The notes under the pieces were generated by a model that saw only the letters and a program-made list of their open reading frames with translations, was not told where the DNA came from and made no database searches. From contig NC_082611.1 of the NCBI RefSeq assembly GCF_030936135.1, positions 978,501 through 1,042,500 of the forward strand: a stretch of 64,000 nt of DNA, in the 5' to 3' direction. The translations under genes were made by a program, and so were the position numbers. Positions 1 through 13,313 of the stretch are shown here, one piece after another. How positions within the stretch are numbered: the stretch's first letter is position 1; each line of letters starts with the position of its first letter. This DNA is from Gavia stellata. Its lineage: Eukaryota > Chordata > Aves > Gaviiformes > Gaviidae.

Positions 1-1908
1 ACCTCTCTCCAAAAGCACATCAGTGGCGCTCCTGTAAAGGTCAAGTCTGTGCGACTGTTGGTAGGGTCCAAAGGAACCGCCGCGGCGAGGACTCTCATCA
101 GGGGGAATACCTGAAATATCAGTATTGATGGGGCTTAAAAAGCCCGTAAAAAGGCAGAGTGAAACCCACCATCGGAGCACGTTAAATGAAGATGAAACAG
201 CAAGGTTCTGGAAAGCATCCAAAGACGGTTTCTGCTCCAGCTGACAGCATCTGTGTAGCACATGAGTCAGATTCCCCTGGACTTAGAAGATAAACAGCAG
301 CCAACATCATCAGAATTTAGAGTATTGTGTGTGAAGCAACGAGCAGAAAAAACCACCAGAACCTAGTAAAGAGTTGAGTGGCTCTGATACACTACCTAGA
401 GCAAAATGCAGTCAGGTGTACACATACAAAGTAGCATCCACCCTTTTTATAGTAAGGAACATTCATACCACAAAAATACAGTTAAGATCGTAGCCAATTA
501 TTTTACCTACTCCAAATTTATTACTCAAAAGCAAAGCCCTAGCCCCTTAAAGCTTACCTACCCATTAATGGCAGCGTCTGTGGGATCTGGCTCCAAGTTC
601 ATCACAATTCTGTATTCTGAAATCACCCTCACTTCTAGTTCTTAAACTCAAAAAGATGCAGAAGATTCAAAATGAAAACTGTCACCTCCAGACCCTCTTT
701 AGCAAATACTCCGTATACAAACAATTTATCAATTTACAGTGAGGTCTGCGAGCTCCAACCTTAGACCGTTCCATCGCGTATCTCACACACCACTTTTGTT
801 ACAACTGCACATTGGGCCACTTTTGCAGATTTGGATCTTTCTACGTGGCAGACAACACAACCAAAAGAAATCAAAACCTAACCAGTTATTTCTGCTACAA
901 AACATACTTCCAGTAGGACTTTCCCAATGCCTAGCTGTAGGAATATACACATTTCAACTGATTTGTCATCTGAAATGCTGCATAGCTTGCTATCATGCAA
1001 AACACTCTCAATTTGGGTACTGTTAATCTCTAAAAAGAAGAGAATCTTTCAGTAAGTAAAAAATGGAAGATGTCTGTAAATACCTGCCCAATCCAGCATA
1101 TCTTCTATTCCTTCGGCAGCGCCAGGCACCACTCGATTTTGATCTGTATCCTCCACTCTCAAAATAAAGGTCCCTTGGTGCTTTTTGGCAAAAATATAAT
1201 TGTACAAAGCAGTCCGAAGGCCACCCAAATGCAGAAAACCTGTTATCACGGGGAAATCGTAACAATTAAGGCCCAGTAAAGAGATGTTTAAACATCAGCT
1301 GGAGGGGCGATGCTGCCAGTAACGAACCCGGTACCCAGCGCTGGCTGGGGCGCGGCGGCGTGCTGCACCGGCCGCGGCTGCCGCTGCGGGCCCCGCTATG
1401 GAACCGCGCTATTGCTACCTGCCCCCCAGCGCGTATTCCCTGAGGCGATCTGGAAATCACGTACAGGCTGGCACGGGCTGGGAACCACCGTTTTCCTGGT
1501 CTTCCGCCAGAAGGGGCCACGCAACCGCCCCCGTCCCGCTGAAACGACCCAACACGCTGCGGCTGCGTCGGGGCCCATTCACCTCCGCGCTGCCCGGGCG
1601 AATCCAAGCCGGGGAGCTCCCTTCCCTCGGCGCTCCCAGAGCGAGCAGGTGCCTCAGAGAAGCCCGCGCAGGGAGCCAGCCGAGCGCCCCGCCGCACCCC
1701 CGCTGCAGACGCCCCCAAAGTGTCTGAATTCACCTTTTCCAACCCAAGGCGCCGCCCCCGCCCGCAGCGGAGCCCGCCGGGGGGGAGAGGGGGGGAGCGA
1801 GGGGCCGGGGTTACCTGTGGGGCTGGGCCCGAACCGCACCCGCGGCCCCCGCTCCGGGCCCCGCTCCGGGCCCGCCGCGCCCCTCAGCGCTCGCAGCGCT
1901 CGCGCCAT
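1..1908 (-). CDS. EARS2: Mitochondrial glutamyl-tRNA synthetase, 5' part (first three coding exons)
   Basis: Coding exons on the minus strand are 1815-1908 (start codon at 1908-1906), 1084-1239, and 1-110, which continues beyond the left edge. The enzyme charges mitochondrial tRNA with glutamate in the matrix. The reading is continuous: a short Arg/Ala-rich N-terminus (possible targeting peptide), then VRFGPSPTG, joined across intron 1 to [14 protein letters not shown]. This is the class I synthetase Rossmann core with a HIGH-like HLGG motif. The second exon continues with the FAKK and EDTDQNR motifs, and the third with the IPPDESP and GPYQQS stretches typical of bacterial-type GluRS. Introns are in phase 1 with GT-AG ends. 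Only about 120 codons are inside the window, so the tRNA-binding part and the KMSKS loop are not visible. The gene is divergent from UBFD1. Confidence 0.93.
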
Positions 1909-2297
1909 CCCACCGCCCCGCCCACGCGGCCGCGGGCGCTGCTTCCGCCCGGGCGCGCCAGCCAATCCCCTGGCCCTCAGCGGCCGGGGGGCGGGGCGCC
2001 CCGTAAAGGCGCCGCCACACTCCTCCTGCTGCCGTGCGGCGCCGGCAGCGCGGGGCCCAGGGCCGCCGCCGCGGCCCCCGGCAGCGCAGGGCCTCGGGGC
2101 CCGGAGGGGCTGGGTGGAGGGCTGGGACGCCCCTGCCCGCGTCCCCGGGCGGCGCGGCCGGGGCTGCGGGGGCGCGGCCTGCGGGGCCCGCCCCGCCCAC
2201 CGGGCTGGGAGGGGGCGGGCTACGGGAGCCGGCGCGGCCCAGCAGGCAGCGGCGGGCGTTTCCCGGCGTGCCCCGCGGCAGATTGTACACAATCATC
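1909..2297. promoter_or_regulatory. Bidirectional CpG-island promoter of EARS2 and UBFD1
   Basis: There are 389 bp between the two divergent start codons. The stretch is extremely GC- and CpG-rich and has no good TATA box. A CCAAT box lies at 1962-1966 and several GC boxes are present. The island extends into intron 1 of both genes (about 1300-2900). Many long open frames here on both strands are a result of GC content and are not genes. Confidence 0.75.
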
Positions 2298-5200
2298 ATG
2301 GCCGCCGCCGCCTCTGCCGCCGCCGATGGTAGGAGCCCGCGGTCCCGGCGGCGGGGCGCGGCGCGGCGGCGGGCGGCAGCGCAGGGTGGGGCGGGGCGGG
2401 GAGGGGAGGGGAGGGAAGGCGGGGAGGCGCCGGCGCGGGGAGCCGGCCCCGGGCAGTCGGCCCCGGGCAGTCTGGGGGCGGCGGCGGCGCGGCGCCGGGC
2501 GGCGCTTCGGGCTGGAGCGCGGTCGGGCCGGGCCGGGTGGGCCGGGGCAGCTTCCCGCTTGCCGGACTCTTCCTGTCCGCTCGCCTCCAGGCGCCGAGGA
2601 GCCGGGCATGGAGGCGGAGGCGCAGGAGCTGCCGCTGGGCTGCGGCGGAGAGGGCGGCTCGCCGGCGGCGGGGAGGTCTCCGGAGGGCGAGGAGCGCCGG
2701 GATCCCCCGCAGGCGTCTGTCAGCAACGGCGGCGACGCGGAGAGCGGGAAGGAGCTGGTGGAGCTGAAGGTTATCTGGAACAAGAACAAGTACGACGTGA
2801 AGTTTTGCCTGGACAGCACGGGGGCCGAGCTGAAGCAGAAGATCCACTCGCTCACAGGTCTGTCGGGGCTGCTGCCGCCTCTCCCGCCTTAGCCCGCGCC
2901 TCCTCTCGCCGCTGTCGGGCGGTCTCGTAACCGTTGTTCTTGCCTCTTAGGCCTTCCGCCTGCTATGCAGAAAGTTATGTTCAAGGGACTTCTACCAGAG
3001 GAGAAAACGTTGCGGGAAATCAAAGTAACAAATGGAGCGAAAATAATGGTTGTTGGCTCTACTATCAATGATGTTTTAGCAGTAAATACACCCAAAGAAG
3101 CTGCTCAACAGGAGGTCAAAGCTGAAGAAAATAAAAAGGAGCCGCTTTGCAGACAAAAGGTTATTAATGTCTCAATAATTCCTGGCATGGGGGAGCTGTA
3201 GGATTTACACTGTTCTCTTGTAATACTCTGCAGTCACCTTTGGGTCCTGTTCCTCCTCAAAGCAGGCTGGGGTTTCTTTTCCCACAGCTAAGCGATAGAA
3301 GGAGGGCTCTGTGCAGAGGAGTTCTAGCAGCAGAAAAACGTTTAGCCTAGCAGAGGCTGGGCTTTGCAAGACTCCGCTTGCAAGATACAGCCTAGCATTT
3401 CAGACAAGAAAGGGTAAATAACAGAAATATTTCATGGTTGTTAGCTCAAACACAGTCTAGATTAATTCTGTCTAAAAACTGACTAATTTTTATTGGCATA
3501 AAAGAGTTTGATCTCCAAAAACTGCCTTTAAAATGAAGACCAAGAGAGCAGTTCCTTCAGCTGTCCCAGCGCTGAAGGGAACATGGATGCTGAATGCTCC
3601 TCTCACTTACTGAAGTGCTGCCTCCGGATAGGGAGTGCAGTGCAGTGAGGCTTGATTTGGTGGTGGTGCTGCAGTGTTGTGGGGCTGATAAAGGATTTTC
3701 AGCTCAAGGTATTACCGGCCCCATACCTTCCTCAAAATAAACTTGATTAAAAATTAAATAGTCCATCATTGAACTGCAACCTTTATGAAACATGCTTTTG
3801 TTTTTCTATAATTTATCATAGTTCACGTTCACTGTAAGTTCCATCATTGTTTAAAGGTACTCAGCAACTTACAAGCTGTGAGCATGGTTTTCTTAGTTAC
3901 TACTGCTCTAATCTGTTCTGGTTTGTTGTTGTCTTGCGGTATGTTGCACTGTCAAATGTGGAGGGTTTTCTGCCATTCACTGGATGTAACACTTGACTGT
4001 TAAAACTGTCTTGCCAAATGCCAACAATGTGATTCAGCATGTATGATATTAAAGTGGGACTCGGGGTTCTTTCATTTTTTTTTGTAGATACATATTTCTG
4101 TATATTCTAGAAGGGATGTTACCTTTTGCGTTATATTGGGGTTTTATTCCTTTATATAATGTCTTTAGACTGTCATGGAAAGTGCTCGGTTAACTTTGAA
4201 AATTAACCATTTCCTGTGTGACAAATGACTGTGAATAGTCCTTAACTGTCTCTTAGTGCTACTGGGATATGGTCAAGGGTGCCGCTGGAAGTAAATTGAA
4301 AAGCTCTGTTGCGTTTCTGTAAATTCTAATTTCTGTGTTTATACTGCAGCAACACAGAAAAGTATTGGATAAAGGAAAACCTGATGATGTGATGCCTTCT
4401 GTTAAAGGTGTTCAGGTAAGTAAATAAGTACTTGAGACATTGTCATAATCAGAAGAGAGAGACTTTTTTGTGGTTTGAGACCTTTCTTTGCTGGTTCAAT
4501 CGTTGTTTGTTACCTTAGCAGAAAACTGGAAAGATGGACTGTCCTTATGCGTAAAAAGTTAAGAGAATATAGCTTTTCCTATTAAAGTCCTCCACTGTGA
4601 CTTACTATGTTGCCTTTTTGTAGGAGCGCCTGCCAACAGTGCCATTATCTGGCATGTACAACAAGTCAGGGGGGAAAGTAAGATTGACCTTTAAACTTGA
4701 GCAAGACCAGCTATGGATTGGTACAAAAGGTGAGCAACTCTAAAACTCTGGGATGAATAATTGATAATTGGGCTGTGAGTGGATTGTGTGACCTAGAAAT
4801 AGCTTCTGCTGTGACTAAATTGTGTTTAGGGAATAATGTTGGTATTGCAATACTTCAAAGCTAAATCTTGCTTCCTCTTCTCAAATGTCATTCTTCCAGA
4901 TCATTGACTATTACTTAATATTTTACTTCTGTTCCTGAAAAACTTGAGTTCAGTTGTGCCAGTAGACTAATGTTCCAATCTGCTATTCATAGGTCCAAGT
5001 GTAAATTACAATATTTGGCATTTCTAGCATATCTCAAAAGCACTTCATAAACATTGGGTTGATGCCAACATCGCATAGAGGCTCAATGACTCGGCTAAGA
5101 CTCGAACGGGAATCTTAGGACCGGGATTAAAACAAGGAGTGCTGGCGTCTCTGTCATTATCTGTCCTTCCAACCAAAATTAGTTGGGTGTCTTGTTTCAG

Positions 5201-8200
5201 TGATGCACAACTGCAGAAACTGTGGCATGTGTTGCTGTGCAGAGGAATCAGTTTACCATCTTGAGTGGTGCCAGGAGGAGCTGAAAGTGCTGTGGTGATA
5301 ATGTGCATTGCTGAGGACGTCTCAGATAACCCCCTGCCTCCAAAGGAAGCTGTGCTCCTTTAGTTTGAGCGGGATAGGGCAATATTATAGTGATGAGCAA
5401 GAGGAATAGAAATGCTTGCTCGCTGTCCAGTAAAGTAACCTAATTGGATGGTAGTATTGGCTTTGGATGGCACCTCCAGCTGCTACCTTATTTCCAAACT
5501 AAGCAGAAATCTCGGAAGTTTTTGACCTTTTCTTTGTAGGACAGACTTGACTGTGAAGATTTCTCTGGCTTTAAAACCTCTATTGGTACCAGTTGCAGTG
5601 ATTTTTCTCCTGGGCTAAGTGATGGAGCGAGTCACTGGGTTGGTTTTTTTTTTTTCCTCTGTAGGTTGGGCATGCAGATCTTTTTGTTACTGATAATGTG
5701 TACATGCTTAGTATTTAGGTAATTAATCCTCTTCCTTCAACTTCTAGACGAGTTTCAAGTTTAGTATTTCTGAAGTTCTAGATTAGTGTTTCTTAAGCTG
5801 TGAAATTTGATTCTTCTTGTAGTCATCTGTCTTTCATGTAACCTGTTCCCCTACTTCCCAAAATTAGCAGCAGCTTGCTTCCTCTAGGGAATGGTTGTAA
5901 TTGCTGGCTGTTGTTGGGAAAACCTCCTTCCTGCTCTGGGAAATTCGTGGCAGACACCAGCACGTAAGGGCTAGAATAAAACCAACTGGGTTTTAACACA
6001 ATTTTTCACTTGCTAGTTCTGGAAGGTTGAAACTGATCCTTCCCCCACACAGCCTGCTTGCGCTTCACAGGTCACTTTGTACATTCCTGTAGTCTAAGGT
6101 TTGGAACAGGCAGATGTTTTTCAGTTGCTCTGTGTCATTTTCGTAGAGGCATTGATAACATGGATTTGTCTATTGCTGAGATACTGTGAAGAGTAATTGA
6201 TTTGCGGGATGCTAAACGAGTGCAAAGTAAGATTTTACTCACTGAATGAATGTCACGAGTCTGAGTTGGGTAGTTCGGAGTCAGCTTAGTTACAGTGCTG
6301 AGGGAGAGAATATTTGTCTTTACATCACGAAGTTTATCTCCCTTTGTGCCTTTTTTAGGTAGGTGCTTTTTTTTTTTTTTTTTGATCTAAGGAGCTCATA
6401 GTTCAGTTTCTCATTTGTAGAGTGTTTATGGCTTTCTGTCTTATATCCAAGAAGGTAATTTTAGGCTGACACTGAAGCCGGAACTGAAGGGAAGGATCTT
6501 GGAGTTAAGTCTTCAGAAAGAAGTGAGGACAGAACTGAGACAGAAAAAGTCTGCCATGAACCATATACTTTGTCATTCTTGTTTGTTACCTCTGGCTGGC
6601 TGACGTTACTCTGTCATGTAATTGTAGTCATCTTTTTTTTTTTTTTCAGTTTGTCTTTTTGTTTCTTTCCCTATTTACTCATTAATATTTCCTTCCGCAT
6701 GCTTTTATAGTAACAGTTGAACACTGCCTCAGGGTAAAACCAGGACTAGGCTTTCAAAGAGTTAGCCTATCTTTATTCAGCTTTCAGCCTTGTAATTTCT
6801 GCAGAGCTTGGTATAATCCTTGGTAGTCAGTCCTGAATATTCTTAGACCTGGGCCAGCTTTCACTATGGCGAGTAATCCTGCTGGTCCGAGTGGAGTTCC
6901 TTATGGGGAAACGCTAAATAAAGCCGGGGCTTTCCTGTCACTCAATTTAGGCCCGAATCAGGTACACTGAAGTACTTAATGAGATCCAGAGACATAAAAC
7001 GTGAGGAACTGTGTGATCCAGTTTCGGGTCCTTTAAATTACTAGCGTGCCAGCTGTGGGCTATGTGGTAATGTGGAAGACGGGCTTCTCAGCAGCAGGTA
7101 TCCAAAGTTCACCCAGAGAGGAGACTGCTGACATGAGGAGCTTTTGGAAATAATGGAGGTGGTATTTGAAATTAATGTGAAATACTACTTCCTCATATAT
7201 CAGAAATAATACTTTGATCAATTTTAATGTAGAGAGAACAGAAAAGTTACCCATGGGGTCCATTAAAAATGTGGTGAGTGAACCTATTGAAGGACATGAG
7301 GATTATCACATGATGGTGAGTAATGTCTCTACTTTTAATAATATCCAGTCTAATTACTTCCTGCAAATACACAGAAGTTAGGCTTTTAAAATGGAGCAAG
7401 TTGGAGATGGGTAGTAATACCAGTCTCATGTGTTGTGGAAGGTGGGAATGTGGACACGGTCTGCTGTCACAGTGTAAATATTTTGGGTGGCGTATTGAGT
7501 ATCTGCTGCTTTGTGGAAATCTGGGCTGATTTCACATGAACATTAAGTGCTTAAGCATTATTTCATATCTTCTGTCTTGTGACAGTGTTAAAACAGTAAA
7601 AATACTCGCAATATAGCTCATGATTTCTTAATGTTAGTGATATTTTCCTATATCTAGTTTAATTTCTAGTTTCTGTTGTATTTGTATAAACAAGAGGCCT
7701 TGCTGGAGGTTAAAAAAAAATAGTGATTTGATGCTGTAGTATTTTTTTTCCCCTATGTAATTTTCTGAAAAACTGGTGTTTGGTCTAGAAAAGTAAGGCA
7801 TTTAAGAAGAGAGCAGTGCTAATGCTACTGAATTTTTGGCTGTTTCTTGTAATCTATGGGGTTTTTTGAGGTCTTGGTTTCCAAAGTACAGTAACTAACT
7901 TTTAATGTTGAAGTAAGTTCCTTGTAAATCTGTTTCCTTCTTTAGGGGAAGAAAGGAGAAATGTTATACCTTAAAATTATTGTCTGCACTGATCTAGTCT
8001 TTGTCCAAATACTTGATTTTTGATCACCCATGTAAGAAAATGTCCTCTTCAGAATATGCTACAATAAACTCTTATCCTAAAGCAAGGATAGAGGTTATTG
8101 GCATGCTATGGTGCTCCTCTCCTATTTATACTGACGTAAGTCAAGAATAGGACATTATGCCTAAATATAAAATACTGTGAAGTTATATGACTATGAAAAT

Positions 8201-8696
8201 GTGGTCATTGTCTTGTTTAGTTCCTGTTTGGCTTCTCAACGCTGTGCATGCTGCTCGTTTCTTTAGATACTTTTGAGTTATGCTTCAGATTCTGTCTTGC
8301 AGAATAATTTCCTCATGTTCTTGAAACTGGCCAGGAGTTTTCGTTGCTGCTATGATACCGTAAAAGGAAAGAGCTCATCATTTTAATTGGTGCTTTGCAG
8401 TTCTCGTTTCTCCGAGGAGTGTTTTTTTAATTGCTTTCCAAATAACTGTAGTGTGCACCAGGTGTTTGAAGGAGGCAGTAGGTACAACAGATGACTTTGA
8501 ATTTGTAGTGGATAAGCTGTATCTGTCCACTGGTATAAGCTGTTCTGTTTCCCATTTGTAAATGTTGTCATTTTTAACTTTGCAGGCATTTCAGCTGGGC
8601 CCAACAGAAGCATCTTACTACTGGGTCTATTGGGTACCAACTCAATATGTTGATGCAATCAAAGACACGGTGCTGGGAAAGTGGCAGTATTTTTGA
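2298..8696 (+). CDS. UBFD1: Ubiquitin family domain-containing protein 1
   Basis: Seven coding exons: 2298-2328, 2591-2857, 2951-3159, 4350-4415, 4624-4729, 7233-7315, 8586-8696; total 873 nt, 290 residues. All junctions are GT-AG and the phases agree. The first 65 residues are low-complexity and acidic/Ala-rich. A ubiquitin-like domain follows (about residues 66-145, ELVELKVIWNKNKYDVKF to KIMVVGSTINDVL). The C-terminal half is a conserved PH-like module containing SGMYNKSGGKVRLTF and ending in VLGKWQYF, almost the same as human. The biochemical role of the family is poorly defined; human UBFD1 has been linked to NF-kappa-B signalling. The start codon is the first ATG of the CpG island in a frame that reaches the conserved domain. 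Intron 5 (4730-7232) is the longest. Confidence 0.96.
5035..5160. repeat. Possible ancient MIR/CORE-like SINE fragment in UBFD1 intron 5
   Basis: The stretch resembles the tail half of old amniote tRNA-SINEs: a 'caatgactcggctaagac' segment, then 'ccgggattaaaacaagg' and 'gtgctggc', like the usual 'agccgggattagaacc..ggagtcctggc' pattern. It is heavily mutated. The assignment is by eye only. Confidence 0.3.
6367..6383 (+). repeat. Poly(T) run of 17 in UBFD1 intron 5
   Basis: An uninterrupted run of 17 T. It could be a homopolymer slippage site or the tail of a degraded minus-strand retroelement. No element body was recognised next to it. Confidence 0.8.
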
Positions 8697-8935
8697 AAGC
8701 ACGCTCACCTCTGGCACAGGAAAATGACACAAAGCTAAGGACACTGCTGGGAGAGGCCTCCAACATCCCTGGATGTGATAGTCCTGGAACTTATTAATAA
8801 AATATGATAAACGAGGCATTGATGGAAGCCAGAGGTGATGTTCTTTCACCATTAGTTTACTTTTAACTTAAAAATTTCACCATCCCTTTTCTGCAGTCAG
8901 CTTCAACCATATTTAAAGCAAATACAATGGAAATC

Positions 8936-8941
8936 AATAAA
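8936..8941 (+). terminator. UBFD1: Probable poly(A) signal of UBFD1
   Basis: AATAAA lies 240 nt after the stop codon and is followed within about 25 nt by a GT-rich stretch (TTGTGTGTAA), as expected for cleavage near 8958. An earlier AATAAA is at 8796-8801, and further copies occur downstream, so a longer 3'UTR cannot be excluded. Confidence 0.6.
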
Positions 8942-9326
8942 TCTTAATTCACAAAATATTGTGTGTAATACACTTAAATCTGCTGAGAGTTGATCTTCCA
9001 ATTTAGTTTTAAAAAGAAAATATTACAATGTATTACTGAGGATTTTTTACATGGTTTGAACAAAAATATTTTCATAATCTTTCAGTTACAAGCGTTAGAC
9101 TTAATTTAGTTACTTGGTTGCGACTGAGAATTTCAGAAACAGTTTTTTAAAAATAAACTTTAAACAGTATGCAAAATTGATGTTTAGGAAGCCATATTCT
9201 GCTGGCCCTTTTATTTCAGGTTTAACTCTTTGGTAGCAAAACTCTAATTTTTAAATTTTTTTTTAACCCAGAGATGCCCTTGTGGGTGCTTTTGCAGTTT
9301 GGTTTTTTTCTCTCTCCTTTTTTCTT

Positions 9327-9339
9327 CCCCCCCCCCCCC
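9327..9339 (+). repeat. Poly(C) run of 13
   Basis: Homopolymer of 13 C following a pyrimidine-rich tract (9301-9326). The complementary G-rich strand could form G-quadruplex-like structures. Confidence 0.75.
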
Positions 9340-12300
9340 AATACTGGAAGCCCTGGGTTGGTTCTCTGTGTGGCATGTTTGGAGCAGACGAATACTGCTG
9401 TGGATGTTTTGTAATCGCAATGACCCAGTGCTGCTTACTGTCCCCTTTCATGCCATGTTAGTGTTTCCCCTCCCACCTGCATACCTCTCTGCTCCTGTTC
9501 TGCCTCCTGCCCCGGGGGTGCTACATTTTTCAGAGCATTTTCTTGATCATGCATGTTGCAGTCCAGAATCATTTTGCAGCTGTTGCGATGACACTTACCT
9601 GTTTGACTGAAAAAAAAGCCGTAGAGCGCGCTGCATCATGCTGCCTGGCGTGAGCGGGGTGAAGCAGTGATGCAGATCTCACAAAGGGATTGAACCAAAG
9701 AGACCTTCCTGCCTTGTTTGGGGATGGGCGGCACGGGGAAGAGAGAAGCTCGGATGCTGTTTTGGATCCTGAGTAACTGCAGTAGTCTCTTGTGACCAGG
9801 ATTTGAAAATGTACGGTGATCTTATTCAGTGAATCTTACCAAATTTAGAATATCTGTCCAGCAACTGATCTTTTGAAATTTAAATCACCTTTCAGCTTTT
9901 CTCTTGCTCAAGTTTACAGGAAGTTCTTGCATCTCGTCCTGTCTGAAATAATGCTCCTTGCCTTTGGTTTGTGACGTTCTGCGTGTCATCTCAGCAATTC
10001 ACGTGCCATTTATCTCAGGTTTTCTGAATGGACCTTTCAGTCCTGAAAAGGTGCACACCCTTAACAGATTGTTTTGTGCAGTCAGACTGAATCAATCTTG
10101 CTCTGTGTTAAACCTGCATCTAACAGATCACTGTTTGTTTTTTTTTAACACTGGAGGCTTGATACTGCGCAATGCAAGTAGCTCAACATTTTGTGAAACT
10201 CCTGGAGAAGTAGCCTTGTAGCTGAATAGCTGATCTTGATATATTCCATGTCCATTTTTCACTCTCCTTGAAACAGCCCAGGTGAAACTCAGCAGGTGCA
10301 AATTCCCAAATGAGTATTTATTTTATTTTTATTTTATTTGAGAGACTGGGAAAAGTGTTCACTTCATGGTATGTGTTAAGATTACGTATTTACCTGTAGA
10401 CTCTTGATAGCAACATAAGCAGCTTTTGTTTTGTATTTTCAGTTAGAACATTCATGCAATATGAATTTTAAAGGTGTTTCATATCCTACATGTAAACTAG
10501 TGATGTTCTTGTTACTCTTGTAGCTTAAGATATTTCCTTTTTGTGTACAAGCCACCAGCAGTGTGTCTTGACATAAATGCATTGAGACAGGAGCTCTTCC
10601 TGCGGCAGTGCAGTGTCAGCTCCCTGGAACAGCCCCTTTCCAACGCTCTGAGCGAGCGAGTGCAGGTAGTGGAGTTGGTTCATTGGAGATAACTTTACAA
10701 CTTAAACGCAGCTACCACACTTCTTATTTCCTAATTGCCAGTCCTGGTGTTAGGGGTTAAACTTAAAATTCGGTACCTGGTGAAAAGCGTACGTGCTGCA
10801 ATATAAAGAAAATTGGTGGCAGGAGCTTTTTCTGTCACTTAGTGAGTGCAAAGGTGACCCCATCTTGTTGGTTCTGTGGGTACCAGCTCCCGCTTGCTAC
10901 CTGACTTGCTTGGACCTCTCTGTGCATCCGTTCATATTCCATTTTCCTTTCCTATTCTTCCGCTTGCTTGCTCCTTGAGAGGACTCGTGTCTTAGTTCCA
11001 GCTCCTCCCCAGAGTTCCTGAGGCTTCTGTGCTCGATGCAGTGACCCGGGTGAGTACGCTCTGCTGCTGGTGCTGAGGGGGGCAGATACCCCATCTACTG
11101 CTGCCGAGGCAAGCAGGGCACCTTGGGCGTGGGGTACAGGGCAGCGCTGAACATTCCTGTCTGCTCCTTCTCCCGAGGGCACGATTACTCTGCATCCTGT
11201 GCCAGGTACAATCAATCCTCGCAAAAGAAACCGAATATAAAAACCATGCGTTACAAAGCAGTTTTAAACACGGAGAAGAAAATACTATGAACTAAGAAAA
11301 GGTGATGCTATTTAGGTGCTTCTTTTCAAGTTGGATTTGATTTGAAAAATGAAATTGTTTCACTTTTTTGTTCTGTGTGCAAAGTTTGAATTAAAATACA
11401 GGAAAGTGATACTTACATAAAATGCTTTAATTGGTGTTTGTTGGCTTAATATAGTAGGTTTCTTGGGAGTTCTTTGAAATGAATATTCCAGCTGAACTTA
11501 GCAGCACCACTTTTTTTTAAGATCCTTTCTCTTTCGGAATGATGTGGAGCTTTGTATCTTCTGGTATATACCGATTCTTCCAAGGCAATTATTGACATCA
11601 ACTAATGATCATTAACATCTAAGAAAACACCGTCTCTTTAGCTGGACAGTGTCACAGCTTGCCTAACTGGGGAGCTGTTCGCTAGCCTCTCTCTTGACTT
11701 CGGATTTTACTCCGATATCTGTGATCGTCTCCAGGGCAGATTCAGCGTAACAACTGGTCCTGCGGACGAATTTGGCGATTGGTCCTCAGTAAGGCACAAG
11801 CATTGTGAGTAAAGTGCAAATGTTATCAGTATTTTGAGTTGGCTGATAAAGATTGTTTTGAGATCCAACGTGTAACCTTCCATATTGATGGTAATATCTG
11901 GTGATTCTTGCACAAAAGTTTATTTCAGTTAAGTTACAATTCAATGATTTACTTTCAACGGAGATCGATTCCCTGTTGTATATATGTGTAATTCCCCGTG
12001 AGCATTTTGGGGTACAATTCCTTATGGAGTTGTATTGAGTGCTTTGCTGGGTTTACTAATTGGGGATTAAAGCATCCGTAATGCAAACATGGGTTTCCAC
12101 AGAACAAAGCCGGTGTTTCCCATGCTGCGCTGGCGGCTGCTCCCAATGCCCGGGCAGCGTCCCCCTCCTCGCCGCCGCCCTGTCGGGAAGAGTTCTGCTG
12201 CAGCCCCTGAGCTCTCCATAGGCGCTTTGACGGCGCTGAGTCTTGCAGCTCACCTGTGAGCCGTCCCTTTCCCTCCTCCGTGCCCAGCACTGTGGGTTGT

Positions 12301-13300
12301 TTCTTCTCTCCTTGTCCTGAGTTGAGTATTCCTTCCTTCTCTGTTTGTGCCTCCCAAGCGTAAACAGTTCCTGAATTAGTATTGCATTACGAATGCAAAG
12401 TGTATCACTAAACCTTGTTTGGGTTTGAACTGAGACTGTATCTTGCATGAAAATCTTGTATTACTTGCAAGTTTTTCATATCAAGTTTAAAGTAAATAAT
12501 TAATTTCCATTAATGACACTGTTTGAGAAGTGTGTAACTAAAATAAGGGTGCTATGATGTTGAAAGAGGAAAAAAGTGATCTGAATTCAAAGAACTAGAT
12601 GAGATGCTGCGTGTTAACAGTTTCTTGTAACTGGTAACACTCGCACACAACCTGCTAAATTTTGTACTTGACGCAGTTTGTATCCGTTGCTGCTTCATAT
12701 GTTAAGGGCCAAAGAGAAGCAGTTCACTGGCAACGACGCTGTCATGGTGCCATACTGCGGTGGTCTGTTCCGTGCGCTCCCCAGTCGCAGGGTTCCCTTG
12801 CAGCCGCTGCTGACGCAGCTGTGCGGGCACAGGCGCAGCACGCGCTCCCTGCTCTGGTTGCTCGCTGGGCCGACTCAGTGGACCAAGGTTTGTTTCCAAA
12901 CTTCCCTTCTGTTGTTTACTTTTCCTTCCTCTGTTAACTTGATTTTTCCAATGGAACTGTTTTCATTTTCAGTTTGGTACTCCAGCCTTTCACCGCCTGT
13001 TAGGATTAGCTTGTTAGCACCTTGTTTTGTTAATTAATGTCCTCGTCACTGGGGGAGGGAGGAGGGGACCAGGAGAGCTGTAGCCTTGTATGAAACATAC
13101 GGCCAATTGACCTTCTAGCCAAGGATTCACCTTCTGTGGCTCATGGAAGTTCACTGTGTCTTATCCATATTCTAAGCAATTCGTTCTTTGGTTTTATATT
13201 AAAAAAGTCTTAGATATTTGTGTCCACTGCAGATTTATTTTAAATGGAATATGTAAGTACCATGTATTATGGTATTTTTAAATAATCTATTGCCTATTTT

Positions 13301-13313
13301 GGGGGGGGGGGGG
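13301..13313 (+). repeat. Poly(G) run of 13
   Basis: Homopolymer of 13 G in otherwise AT-rich DNA between UBFD1 and ERN2. Confidence 0.75.

Noticed and set aside
1266-2930. Long overlapping open frames on both strands at the EARS2/UBFD1 island (up to 390 codons)
   Set aside because: Arg/Pro/Gly/Ala-rich, overlapping in several frames, and explained by CpG-island composition; the true exons account for the coding signal.
12056-13037. Open frames of 91-130 codons between UBFD1 and ERN2, considered as a possible CHP2 remnant
   Set aside because: No EF-hand motif or similarity to CHP proteins was visible in any frame.
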